Positions 16,941-24,943 of a DNA stretch of 64,000 nt are shown here, piece after piece. The translations under genes and the position numbers were made by a program. Numbering within the stretch: the stretch's first letter is position 1; each line of letters begins with the position of its first letter. The stretch is taken from contig JAQUPF010000003.1 of assembly GCA_028716845.1 (NCBI GenBank), positions 182,008 through 246,007 on the forward strand, given 5' to 3'. Under the pieces are notes generated by a model that was given only the letters and a program-made list of their open reading frames with translations, made no database searches and was not told the DNA's origin. Source of the DNA: a bacterium. GTDB lineage: Bacteria > Auribacterota > Tritonobacteria > UBA1439.

Positions 16941-17672
16941 ATGACGGATGCGCCGACGCTGAGCGTCATCATCTCGTGCTTCAATGAGGAGGAGAGCATC
17001 GGCGAGTGCCTCCGGCGGACGCTGGGGGCGGTCCCCCAGGCGGAGATCATCGTCATCCACGGGGGGCGGGACCGGACCGCCGACATCGCCGAGGAGATGG
17101 CGCGCGCCCATCCGAACATCAGGGTGATACGGAACCTCGATGATCGCGGGAAGGGTCACGCCATCAAGGTCGGCATCCGGAACGCCTCCTCGGACGTGAT
17201 GGTGCAACTCGACGCCGACCTTCAGTTCATGCCCGAGGAGATCCCGAAGGTCGCCCGCCCCGTCCTCGACGGGACGGCCGACCTCTCCTTCGGCTGCCGC
17301 TTCATGGAGGGGTCGAACGTCGAGCAGTACAGGTTCAGCTTCTTCCGGGTGATGGGGAACCGCATCGTCAACCGCTACGTCACGTACCTGAGCCGCAGGA
17401 CCTTTTACGACATCACGACCGGCTTCAAGGCATGGACGAGGGAGGCGATCGATCGGATCGCGTTCAAGGACGACCGGTTCATCTACGAGGCCGAGATCGC
17501 CATGCGGGCGGCGCTCGGGGGCTGCCGGATCGCCATGGTGCCGATCACCTACTTCAACCGGTACGGCGGCATCTCGGGCCACGGGCGCGGCTGGCGGGAG
17601 CCGTTCAGCATCGTGTTGACCGGCGTCAAGATCCTCGTCTTCTCGACGCTGATCCGCCTCTCCCTCTGGTGA
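16941..17672 (+). CDS. Family 2 glycosyltransferase (DPM1-like)
   Basis: A 243-residue GT2 enzyme. LSVIISCFNEEESIGECL opens the nucleotide-sugar-binding domain, RGKGHAIKVGIRNA follows, and the metal-binding DxD is in QLDADLQFMPEE. The short soluble form resembles dolichol/polyprenyl-phosphate mannose synthases, so it may load a sugar on the lipid carrier used by the GT-C proteins nearby. A strong Shine-Dalgarno (GGGAGGG) precedes the ATG. It belongs to the sugar-nucleotide operon and its stop overlaps a possible GTG start of the next gene. The usual Asp of the first GT2 acidic motif is replaced by the segment HGGRDRTADIA, where VDDGSTDGT is typical; this is unusual. Confidence 0.82.
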   Translation: MTDAPTLSVIISCFNEEESIGECLRRTLGAVPQAEIIVIHGGRDRTADIAEEMARAHPNIRVIRNLDDRGKGHAIKVGIRNASSDVMVQLDADLQFMPEEIPKVARPVLDGTADLSFGCRFMEGSNVEQYRFSFFRVMGNRIVNRYVTYLSRRTFYDITTGFKAWTREAIDRIAFKDDRFIYEAEIAMRAALGGCRIAMVPITYFNRYGGISGHGRGWREPFSIVLTGVKILVFSTLIRLSLW

Positions 17673-20041
17673 GCCGCCGGCGGGGGGACGGGCGGCGGTC
17701 CGCGCGCCGCGTGGACGCCCGGAACCGGTTCCACGGAATGAAGACAGTCGCCGTTCTCGCCGTCTTCCTGATTCTCTCCGGGCTGTTCACCTGGCCCCTC
17801 ATCCTCCATCTCTCCACTGCGTTCGACAACGACATGGACGCGATGATGGGGGTCTGCGCCCTCGAGTGGCTCGGCCGCAACATCTGGACGCAGCCGGGGC
17901 GCCTCTTCGAGGCCCCTCTCTACTTCCCCCGCCCCCGGCCGCTCATGACCGGGTTCCACACGTACGGCGTCGCGTTCCTCTTTTTCCCCCTGCGTCTGCT
18001 GGCCGGCCACCCGCTGGCCGCCTTCAATCTCCTCCACATCCTCACGCTCGGCCTGAACGGCTTCGCGATGTACCTCCTCGTCCGGCGCCTCGCCGGGGAC
18101 GGCCTCGCCGGGCTCATCGCTGGGATGGTCTTCGCCTTCTGCCCCTTCAGGACCTCCAATTTCCAGCACATCCCGTTCATGACGAACTGGTGGGCCGTCT
18201 TCTCCCTCCTCGCCCTGTGCAGATTCTTCGAGGGCGTCGAGGACCGGGCGGGGCCGCGCACCGCGTACTTCCACGCCGCGGCCGCCCTCTACCTGGCTCA
18301 GTGCCTCTCCGACATCGTCACGGGCATCTACTTCGGCGCCGTCCTCATCCCGTTCGCCGCGCTGAATCTCGCCGCGAACCGGCAGCGCATCGGCCGCGGG
18401 ACACTCGCGAGGGTCGCCCTCTCATGCGGCATGCTCGCCGCCGTCCTCTGCGCGTTGCTGCTGCCGCTCGGGGCCGCCAGGGGCGAGCTGGGGAGGGAGC
18501 GCACGGCATGGGACCTCGAACTCGTACAGGAGATATCGCCGTTCCTCTCGAGCTACGTTTCGGCGCCCGCCGGGAACATCCTCTACGGGGAGATCAGCCG
18601 TGGCCTTTCCCTGAACTCCCGCCAGCCCAATTTCTACGGTCTCGCCGCCTGGGCGCTCGCCGCAATCGGCGCCGGGCACCTGCTGCGCGCGCGGCGGTCG
18701 CCCGGCGGCCGCGCCCCGCGGTGCGCGGGGATGTCCCCGCGGGGCTTCGCCCTGTTCTTCGTGGCCGCCGTCCTGGCCGCCGTCATCCTGTCGCTCGGCC
18801 CCGAGATCCACCTCATGCCGGGACGGCCGCTGTGCGCCGGCCCCCACATGCTCATCTACCGGTGGATCCCGCAGATACGGTGGCTCAGGACGCTCGGCGG
18901 CCTCGGCATGGTCTCCCTCCTCTCACTGGGGATCCTGGCCGGTTTCGGCGCCGCGCGGCTGCTCGATCTGCTCGCGCGGAGCGGCCTCTGCCGGCGATGG
19001 ATCGCCGGCGGCGCGCTCTTGGCGGTCGTCGCCGCCGAGTCCGCCAGCCATCCCCCCACGAGCTGGGGGGAGCCGTTCCATTTCGTGCCGGCCGCGCCCC
19101 CCGCCGTGTATCAATGGCTCATGGCGCGACCGGACCGGGACCACCTCATCGAGCTCCCGATGCCGTGGGAGCCGGAGGAGGTGATGGGGGCGTTCGGCCT
19201 CGACACCGTGGCGATGTACTGGTCGATCTTCCACGGCAGGCGCATCGTCAACGGGCAGACCGCCTTCTACTATCCCGAGTACAAGCTCATCGTCGACCAG
19301 ATGCGGAACTTCCCCTCGCGGGAGACGATCGACATCCTGCGCGCCCTCGGCGTGCGGTACGTGATCGTCCGCGTCGGACGCCTCCCGCGCATGGAATGGC
19401 AGGAGGAACTCCTCCGTACGGTCCCCGCGCCTCGCTACGACTGGCGCGGGACGCTCGACCGGCTCGACCGCTTCGCCGGGGAGCTCGCGCTCAGGGTGAA
19501 GGACGGCGGCGACCGCCTCTATGAGATCCTCCCGGCGGAGCGCCCTCCCGCCCCTCCCCTTCCCCTCGGCGTTTCGCTCCCCCGCGACGGATGGACGGCG
19601 ACGTCGACCGTGCCCGCGCATGACGCGAACCGCGCGATCGACGGGGACCACCGGACGGCGTGGCGGACCGAGTTCGGCCAGTGGCCGGGCGTGCGGTTCA
19701 CGGTGGACATGGGGCGGGAGCACACGATCACCGGCATCGACATGCTCCTCATGAGCGTCGACGACTGCCCGAAGAACCCGCGCATCGAGGTGTCCAGGGA
19801 CGGGGCGGCGTGGGAGGAGATCAAGTACGAGGGGGCCTACCTCGACTTCATCCTGCGGCTCCTTGAAAACCCGAGGGATCGGCTGTTCCGGATCTCGTTC
19901 CCGCCCGCCCGGGCGCGCTTCGTCAGGATGACGCTCACCCGCCTCGACAACATCCACCCGGTGACGATCGCGGACCTGGCGATCAGGGGGGCGGGCGGCG
20001 GGGCGTCCCGGCGCTTCCGCGCGGGGGGGGCCGGTTCCTGA
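17669..20041 (+). CDS. GT-C-like membrane protein with C-terminal F5/8 type C domain
   Basis: About 790 residues. Roughly ten membrane segments span the first ~500 residues; the loop after the first one (HLSTAFDNDMDAMMGV) holds acidic residues as in GT-C enzymes. A soluble region follows (ELPMPWEPEEVMG, IDILRALGVRYVIVRVGR). The last ~140 residues form a discoidin/F5-8C-like beta-sandwich: ANRAIDGDHRTAWRTE, WPGVRFTVDMGREHTITGID and ARFVRMTLTRLD are its hallmarks, and this fold often binds carbohydrate. I placed the start at GTG 17,669 (GTGA overlap with the GT2 stop); ATG 17,738 (MKTVAVLAVF) is a good alternative. It is the last gene of the operon and ends 28 bp from a convergent gene. Confidence 0.75.
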   Translation: MSRRRGDGRRSARRVDARNRFHGMKTVAVLAVFLILSGLFTWPLILHLSTAFDNDMDAMMGVCALEWLGRNIWTQPGRLFEAPLYFPRPRPLMTGFHTYGVAFLFFPLRLLAGHPLAAFNLLHILTLGLNGFAMYLLVRRLAGDGLAGLIAGMVFAFCPFRTSNFQHIPFMTNWWAVFSLLALCRFFEGVEDRAGPRTAYFHAAAALYLAQCLSDIVTGIYFGAVLIPFAALNLAANRQRIGRGTLARVALSCGMLAAVLCALLLPLGAARGELGRERTAWDLELVQEISPFLSSYVSAPAGNILYGEISRGLSLNSRQPNFYGLAAWALAAIGAGHLLRARRSPGGRAPRCAGMSPRGFALFFVAAVLAAVILSLGPEIHLMPGRPLCAGPHMLIYRWIPQIRWLRTLGGLGMVSLLSLGILAGFGAARLLDLLARSGLCRRWIAGGALLAVVAAESASHPPTSWGEPFHFVPAAPPAVYQWLMARPDRDHLIELPMPWEPEEVMGAFGLDTVAMYWSIFHGRRIVNGQTAFYYPEYKLIVDQMRNFPSRETIDILRALGVRYVIVRVGRLPRMEWQEELLRTVPAPRYDWRGTLDRLDRFAGELALRVKDGGDRLYEILPAERPPAPPLPLGVSLPRDGWTATSTVPAHDANRAIDGDHRTAWRTEFGQWPGVRFTVDMGREHTITGIDMLLMSVDDCPKNPRIEVSRDGAAWEEIKYEGAYLDFILRLLENPRDRLFRISFPPARARFVRMTLTRLDNIHPVTIADLAIRGAGGGASRRFRAGGAGS

Positions 20042-20069
20042 CCGGCCGCGAAAGGGCGACGCGCCGACC

Positions 20070-21626
20070 TCAGTGCCTGCAAAATCCCCGGTACGCCGCG
20101 GGGATGTATCCGATCCGGAGGCCGCGCTCGGCGAAGAACGACCTGACCCGCGGCTCGTTCCTGCCGCCCGCGGGGACGAGGCCGCACGCGCACCCGGCGT
20201 CGGCGAGGAGGGCGGCCGCGTCGGTGAACGGGAAGAAGGCATCGGCGGCAAATGCCGCGCCCGCCGTCCCGTGGCCGTTCGCACGCGCCCTCGCGACCGC
20301 GGTCTCCGCGGCGGCGACGGTGGACGGCCCGCCGCCGATCCCGATGAGCCGGCCGCCCGCGGCGAGGGCGACCTCATTCCCGCCGTGGCTCGAGGTATAG
20401 GCGGTCGCCCATGCGATGAGGAGGTCGTCGGCCGACTCGGCCGGAAGGGGCCCGGACGGGCACTCCAGACCTCCGAGATCGAGAACGTAGGTCGCGGGCG
20501 GCTGCCTGAGAAAGCCGCCCCTGACCCAGCGGTAGCTCCACCGGGCGGCGCTCATCGCCGGCCCGGCGAGGGCGGCGTTTCGGAAGAGTTTCCGCCGCTC
20601 CCGCTTCCCGAGGATGCGGGCGGCATCCGGAGAGAACGCCGGCGCGGCGACGACATCGAGCATCCACGACGGATTCCCGCACCGCTCCTCTCTCCGCGGG
20701 CTCCGCACGAGCCGCTCGGCGAGCGCGCCGTCCAGCGCGAAATTGACGACGAGCTCCCCGCCCCAGACCGCCGCCGGATCGCCCCAGAGAGCGCCGTCGA
20801 TCGCCGCGAGCGGATCGTCGCGGCTCAAGGCGATGCCGCAGGCGTTGCCGTGCTTCGCGGCGACGGCGATGCGCGGGCAGCAGCAGCCGCCCTTCCCGAA
20901 GGTGGCGGCGAGGAGGCAGAGCGTCGCGACGACGCTGTCGAGATCGGCCATGTTGGTGAAACAGGGCGTCCCGCCGGAAATCCGCTTGAACCGATGGAGG
21001 GCGAGCGGGTCGTCGTCGCCGGGGGAGGCGGCGAACAGCGAGGCGGGCTCCTGGTAGGGGTTCTCGCCGTGGGCGAGCCGCGCGTGTTCGATACCCTGAA
21101 TGTCCTCGTACCGGCCCTGCGCCGATGGGCGCAGCAGCGCCAGGTAGTGACCCGATATGAGGCGGAGGGCCTTCTCCGCCAGGCGCTCCCGCTCGTCGCC
21201 GGGAACCGCGCCCCGCTCCTCCACCAGCGCGGCGACGCGCGCCATGTCCTCGCGCGCCGCCACCGCCACGCGCCCGCCCTTCACCGCGAGGGCGAGGAGC
21301 GTCATCCCGCCGACGTCGTTCCCCCGCTCGAGCGGGTACGGGATGTCGTAGACGAGGTCAATCCTCGCCGCGCCGGCCGGCGCGGTCAGCGCCGCCTCGA
21401 TCCTCGGATGGAGCGGGGGGGGGGACGGGTACTCCTCGGCAATGCCGGTGAATTCGCTGACGGAAACGGCGGGGGCGCCGGCCGCCCGGAGGGCATCCCA
21501 CGCCTCTCGGGTGGCGACCACCTTCCACCCCTTCTCGACGAGGATGCCCGCGTAGGCGGCGATCTCCCGCAGGTCATTCACGGAAAAGAGCGCGATCGGC
21601 GGTGCCGTGGGGGGGCGGCCGGGCAT
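20070..21626 (-). CDS. Divergent PurH-like protein (AICAR transformylase/IMP cyclohydrolase family)
   Basis: A 518-residue protein with the two-domain PurH layout. The N-terminal MGS-like domain reads ALFSVNDLREIAAYA and SVSEFTGIAEEYPSPPPLHP; canonical PurH has DGRVKTLHP where this has PSPPPLHP, so the loop and its Lys are changed. The transformylase half keeps LAHGENPYQEP, AAKHGNACGIA (the Lys-His pair), SSHGGNEVALAAGG with an Asn near the folate site, and AADAFFPFTDAA. A C10 run on this strand (21,415-21,424) encodes the PPP of the altered loop. Its place at the end of a radical SAM operon, away from purine genes, suggests a paralogue with another formyl-transfer role, but ordinary purine synthesis is not excluded. 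Confidence 0.8.
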   Translation of the reverse strand: MPGRPPTAPPIALFSVNDLREIAAYAGILVEKGWKVVATREAWDALRAAGAPAVSVSEFTGIAEEYPSPPPLHPRIEAALTAPAGAARIDLVYDIPYPLERGNDVGGMTLLALAVKGGRVAVAAREDMARVAALVEERGAVPGDERERLAEKALRLISGHYLALLRPSAQGRYEDIQGIEHARLAHGENPYQEPASLFAASPGDDDPLALHRFKRISGGTPCFTNMADLDSVVATLCLLAATFGKGGCCCPRIAVAAKHGNACGIALSRDDPLAAIDGALWGDPAAVWGGELVVNFALDGALAERLVRSPRREERCGNPSWMLDVVAAPAFSPDAARILGKRERRKLFRNAALAGPAMSAARWSYRWVRGGFLRQPPATYVLDLGGLECPSGPLPAESADDLLIAWATAYTSSHGGNEVALAAGGRLIGIGGGPSTVAAAETAVARARANGHGTAGAAFAADAFFPFTDAAALLADAGCACGLVPAGGRNEPRVRSFFAERGLRIGYIPAAYRGFCRH

Positions 21627-21629
21627 GCG

Positions 21630-22691
21630 CTACCCCCGCCTGCTGGTGAGGGCCATCCGCACCATATTCCAGAGGGCGCCGGGGTGCATGTTGTAGACGA
21701 GCGACTTCTCGATGTTCGGGAGGAGGGCGCACGTGGTGCAGCCGAAGCGCCGCTGCGGTATCCACCACTCGTCGAAATCGGTCTCCAGGATCTTCTTCCC
21801 CTGGATGTCGAACGTCTTCAGACAGGACATGAAGAAGCGGCCGTCCACGTCGATGAAGATGCCGTACTCCCACGCCGTGCAGGGAATCGCCCTCCTCCCG
21901 TTCTTCAGGCGCCGCTCGCTCACGATCGCGTCGTACGGGTACGGCCAGTCCAGGCAGTAGCGCAGGGCGGCGAGGGAGTGGAAGAGGGGGTACCCCTCCC
22001 GCTTCAGTGCGATCATCTTCCCGATGAAGGCGCGGTACTCCTCCTGGCTCAGCCAGTGCCGCGAGACGCTCTCCGGGTAGGAGCGATCGTCGTATGTCGT
22101 GGGGACGATGGCCATCAGGACCATCCCCCGCTCCCGCGCGAGCCGCGCCAGGAAGTCGATCGAGTGGACGTTGTTCCTCGTGATGACCGCCTTGATCCTC
22201 GTGTGGATGCCGTTCTCCTGGAGCAGTTCGATCGCCTCCATCGCCTTCCTGAAGCTGCCCTTGCCGCGGTTCCTGTCGTTCGCCTCCTCGTCGCCGTCGA
22301 TGCTCACGCAGACGCTGTCCGCGCCCTTCAGCGTACCGATGTGCCGGCGGACGAAATAGCCGTTCGTCACCACCTCGCAGGCCATCCCCTTCGCGCGGAC
22401 ATAGTCGATGAACTCCCCGATGTCCTTCCTGATCAGCGGCTCCCCGCCGAGGAGCACGACCACCCGCGAGCCCTTCGAGTGGACGAGGTCGACGATCCTC
22501 CTGAAATCCTCGATGGACATGTCCTCCATGGCGCGGTTGAACGAGTCCGGGTAGCAGTAGAAGCACCGCAGGTTGCACCGGTTCGTGATCAGTATGTTCG
22601 TGATTACCGGTATCCGCCGCCGCAGGAGGCGCGATTTCAGGATCGCCCCGTAGGTGCGGACGTGTCTGATGAGAGCCCCACTCGCGGCCAT
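21630..22691 (-). CDS. Radical SAM protein with SPASM-like tail
   Basis: A 353-residue enzyme. NILITNRCNLRCFYCYP gives cluster Cys39, 43 and 46, and VVLLGGEPLIRKDIGEFI is the SAM-binding GGEP segment. SVCVSIDGDEEANDRNRGKGS is near-identical to the same region of the 23,840 enzyme, so the two are paralogues. The C-terminal half has Cys in IPCTAWEYG, FMSCLKTF and CTTCALL, fitting an auxiliary Fe-S cluster, and ends with a LVYNMHPGALWNMV tail. It sits between the fourfold Cys-rich protein and the PurH-like gene with no spacing. The operon suggests modification of one shared substrate. I see no linked precursor peptide. Confidence 0.86.
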   Translation of the reverse strand: MAASGALIRHVRTYGAILKSRLLRRRIPVITNILITNRCNLRCFYCYPDSFNRAMEDMSIEDFRRIVDLVHSKGSRVVVLLGGEPLIRKDIGEFIDYVRAKGMACEVVTNGYFVRRHIGTLKGADSVCVSIDGDEEANDRNRGKGSFRKAMEAIELLQENGIHTRIKAVITRNNVHSIDFLARLARERGMVLMAIVPTTYDDRSYPESVSRHWLSQEEYRAFIGKMIALKREGYPLFHSLAALRYCLDWPYPYDAIVSERRLKNGRRAIPCTAWEYGIFIDVDGRFFMSCLKTFDIQGKKILETDFDEWWIPQRRFGCTTCALLPNIEKSLVYNMHPGALWNMVRMALTSRRG

Positions 22692-23843
22692 CTAGGCCTC
22701 CCTCCGGAACACCCGCACCTCCATGGCGCCGTCTTCGGGGCCGCAGTGCACCATGTAGCGCCGGCCGGCCCCCCTCCCGAGGTCCGGGGCCGCCTTCAAC
22801 GCCATGATGTAGGGGAAGAGTGCCGCGAGCGTCCGCACCGGAAGCGGCAAGGACGACAGGGGGGGCAGAACCCGCTCCTCCCCCGGCGCGAGGCCGCGCG
22901 GACACTCTCCGCGGCGGTCGAATATCCGGATGCGGTGAGGCCCTCCGCTCTTCTCCCGCCGCACGAGCATCTTCACCTGGACGTCGAGATTGGGGCAGCC
23001 GACCCCCGCCGCGTACCTGTCGTACGTCAGGAACCCGAGCGAGCCCCCCCGCTCGAGCGTGAGCATGTACGGATACGCGGCGGAGAGGACCGCGAGGCAC
23101 GGGATGCGCATCTCCTCGATCAGATCGTTCACGCCGAGAGGGCGATGAGACGCCTCCCCGCCGGCCCCGACGACCTCCAGGAACACACCCTTGTAATCGT
23201 CACACCTCGCAAAGAAGGCCTTCTCCGGGGCGCTCCCCCATTCGCGCCGCCGCCCCAGGCAGAACGAGATGTACTTCTTGTAGTCGCAGCACACGCCGCA
23301 GACGTCCGGTCCCTCCCCACCGGCTGCGCCGCCCTCGAGGAACGGCAGGAAGAACGGATAGACGGAATAGAACGCCGCGGGGCAGATCTCGTTCTTCCCG
23401 CCGAGGTTGAGCACGAAGCGGTCCCCCTCGCGGTAGCCGTAGGGGCAGGACGGGAAGGATTCCACGACGTCGATTGCGATGCCGTGCTCCAGGAGTTCCA
23501 CGGGCATGAAAAGATCCGCCGCCTTCCTCGCCGCCAGCTCGAGCCGCTGGAGCATGGTGCGGCGCCGCGGCGCGCGGGATACATTGAACGAGACGCCCCC
23601 GCCCGGGCGGGGACATTCGAGCCGGCATCGCTCCCGCCCGCCGTCGATCGGATAGCGCCCCCTGCTGAGCATCGCGAGACAGTCGGGGTACAGCACGTGG
23701 AACGCCGCCGGGCAGAGGCCGTCCGGCGTCAGCCCCGCGAGGGGATACGCCCGCTCGCGGCGGTGGTAGCGGCATGTCCTGCTCACCCGCGACACGTGGA
23801 CCGGGGCATCCTTCAGGGGGAGGAACAGATCGCAGTCCTTCAT
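22692..23843 (-). CDS. Cys-rich protein of four TIGR04076-like repeats
   Basis: A 383-residue protein that I read as four diverged copies of a ~90-residue module like family TIGR04076. Module 1 (about 1-95) has LCPAAFHVLYPDCLAML and LECPRPGGG. Module 2 (about 120-215) is best preserved: SCPYGYREGDRFVLN, then EICPAAFYSVYPFFLPF, then CGVCCDYKKY. Module 3 has CLAVLSAAYPYMLTLERGG and VGCPNLDVQVKML. Module 4 has GECPRGLAPGEERVL, LAALFPYIMALKA and HCGPEDGAMEVRV. The Cys are spaced as if to bind metal or Fe-S clusters; the function of the family is unknown to me. The ATG at 23,843 overlaps the upstream stop. Its position between two radical SAM genes suggests an electron carrier, scaffold or substrate. 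Confidence 0.7.
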   Translation of the reverse strand: MKDCDLFLPLKDAPVHVSRVSRTCRYHRRERAYPLAGLTPDGLCPAAFHVLYPDCLAMLSRGRYPIDGGRERCRLECPRPGGGVSFNVSRAPRRRTMLQRLELAARKAADLFMPVELLEHGIAIDVVESFPSCPYGYREGDRFVLNLGGKNEICPAAFYSVYPFFLPFLEGGAAGGEGPDVCGVCCDYKKYISFCLGRRREWGSAPEKAFFARCDDYKGVFLEVVGAGGEASHRPLGVNDLIEEMRIPCLAVLSAAYPYMLTLERGGSLGFLTYDRYAAGVGCPNLDVQVKMLVRREKSGGPHRIRIFDRRGECPRGLAPGEERVLPPLSSLPLPVRTLAALFPYIMALKAAPDLGRGAGRRYMVHCGPEDGAMEVRVFRREA

Positions 23844-24943
23844 CGAGGGGCATCGGACCGGGAGGAATCAGGGGAGGCGCTCTGCGCCGGACACCTCCCC
23901 CCGACGTAATTCTTCAGCGCCACCCCGAACGCCTCGAGGAGCCGGCGGGGGTTGAACGAGAACGCCATCGAGTTGTAGACGCATCCGATGTCGGAACAGG
24001 TGATGCAGGGGCACTCGCCGATGTACTCCCAGGCCCGCCTGAGCCCCCCCTCGCGCAGGTTCCTGCCGAACTTTCCGAACATGGGACCGCAGGGATACAC
24101 GTAGCCGTCCGCGCTCACGTTGATGGTGTACCGCGGGATGTTGCACAGGTGGAGGCCGCTCCTCCGCACCTCCTCCATCTCGTTCCTGTAGAAGATGCGC
24201 CTGTACGGGTACGGCCAGCGGATGACGTAGTCGATGGCCGACAGGTTCGTGAGGATGGGGTACCCCTTCTCCTTCAGCGCCCGGTAGTCCCTGTAGAACC
24301 GCCGTATCTCCTCGTCGGACATGTACCAGTCCCGCTCACCCCCCTGGATGACCGTGTTGTTGTACGTCATGTGGACGCCGAGATCGCGGGCGAGCCGGGG
24401 GAGGTACTCGAGGTTGCGCACGTTGTAGCGGGTCACCACGCCGTGGAGATGGACGTTCAGGCCGCCCTCGATCGCCGCCGTGATCCCCCGCATCGCCTTC
24501 GCGTACGACCCCTTGCCCCTGCTCGCGTCGTTCGCCGCCTCGTCGCCGTCGAGACTCACGCAGACGGAATCGACGTCCCGGATCTCGTCGATCTTCTCCG
24601 GGATGAGAAAGCCGTTGGTTCTGAGCTCGACGATGCCGCCCCGGCGCCGGATGAAGCGGATGAGCTCCCCGATGTCCTGCCGCAGCATCGGCTCCCCGCC
24701 GATCACGATGAAGTGGACCGTGCCCATCCCGGCGAGCTCGTCGATGATCTCCTCCATGCACTGCGTGGACTGGTCCTTGAACTCCTTCGCGTAGGGGCGC
24801 GTGAAGCAGTAGAAGCAGGAGCCGTTGCAACGGTTGGTGACGAACAGCCATGCCTGGATGGGGATCCGCCCGCCGGTCGCCCGTGCCTTCAGCAGGCGGC
24901 CCGCGATGCGCGCCCCCTGGCGGAGCAGCCCCGTCGCCTTCAT
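23840..24943 (-). CDS. Radical SAM protein with SPASM-like tail
   Basis: A 367-residue enzyme paralogous to that at 21,630. WLFVTNRCNGSCFYCF supplies cluster Cys39, 43 and 46; HFIVIGGEPMLRQDIGELI binds SAM; SVCVSLDGDEAANDASRGKGS is shared with the paralogue. The C-terminal region contains LHLCNIPRY, YVYPCGPMFGKF and CPCITCSDIGC, enough Cys for an auxiliary cluster, and ends with NSMAFSFNPRRLLEAF. The start ATG 24,943 overlaps the DUF362 stop (ATGA), and its own stop overlaps the next ATG. Very close linkage to a ferredoxin-bearing DUF362 protein suggests that protein may deliver electrons to this enzyme or its neighbours. Confidence 0.86.
   Translation of the reverse strand: MKATGLLRQGARIAGRLLKARATGGRIPIQAWLFVTNRCNGSCFYCFTRPYAKEFKDQSTQCMEEIIDELAGMGTVHFIVIGGEPMLRQDIGELIRFIRRRGGIVELRTNGFLIPEKIDEIRDVDSVCVSLDGDEAANDASRGKGSYAKAMRGITAAIEGGLNVHLHGVVTRYNVRNLEYLPRLARDLGVHMTYNNTVIQGGERDWYMSDEEIRRFYRDYRALKEKGYPILTNLSAIDYVIRWPYPYRRIFYRNEMEEVRRSGLHLCNIPRYTINVSADGYVYPCGPMFGKFGRNLREGGLRRAWEYIGECPCITCSDIGCVYNSMAFSFNPRRLLEAFGVALKNYVGGRCPAQSASPDSSRSDAPR

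Noticed and set aside
22692..23843. Cys-rich protein as a RiPP precursor for the flanking radical SAM enzymes
   Set aside because: At 383 residues with folded-domain character and no leader/core layout it looks like a structured protein; the idea is kept only as a remote alternative.
20073..23909. 1278-codon plus-strand open frame
   Set aside because: Mirror of the PurH, radical SAM and Cys-rich genes in GC-rich DNA; composition is nonsense-like and it has no domain.
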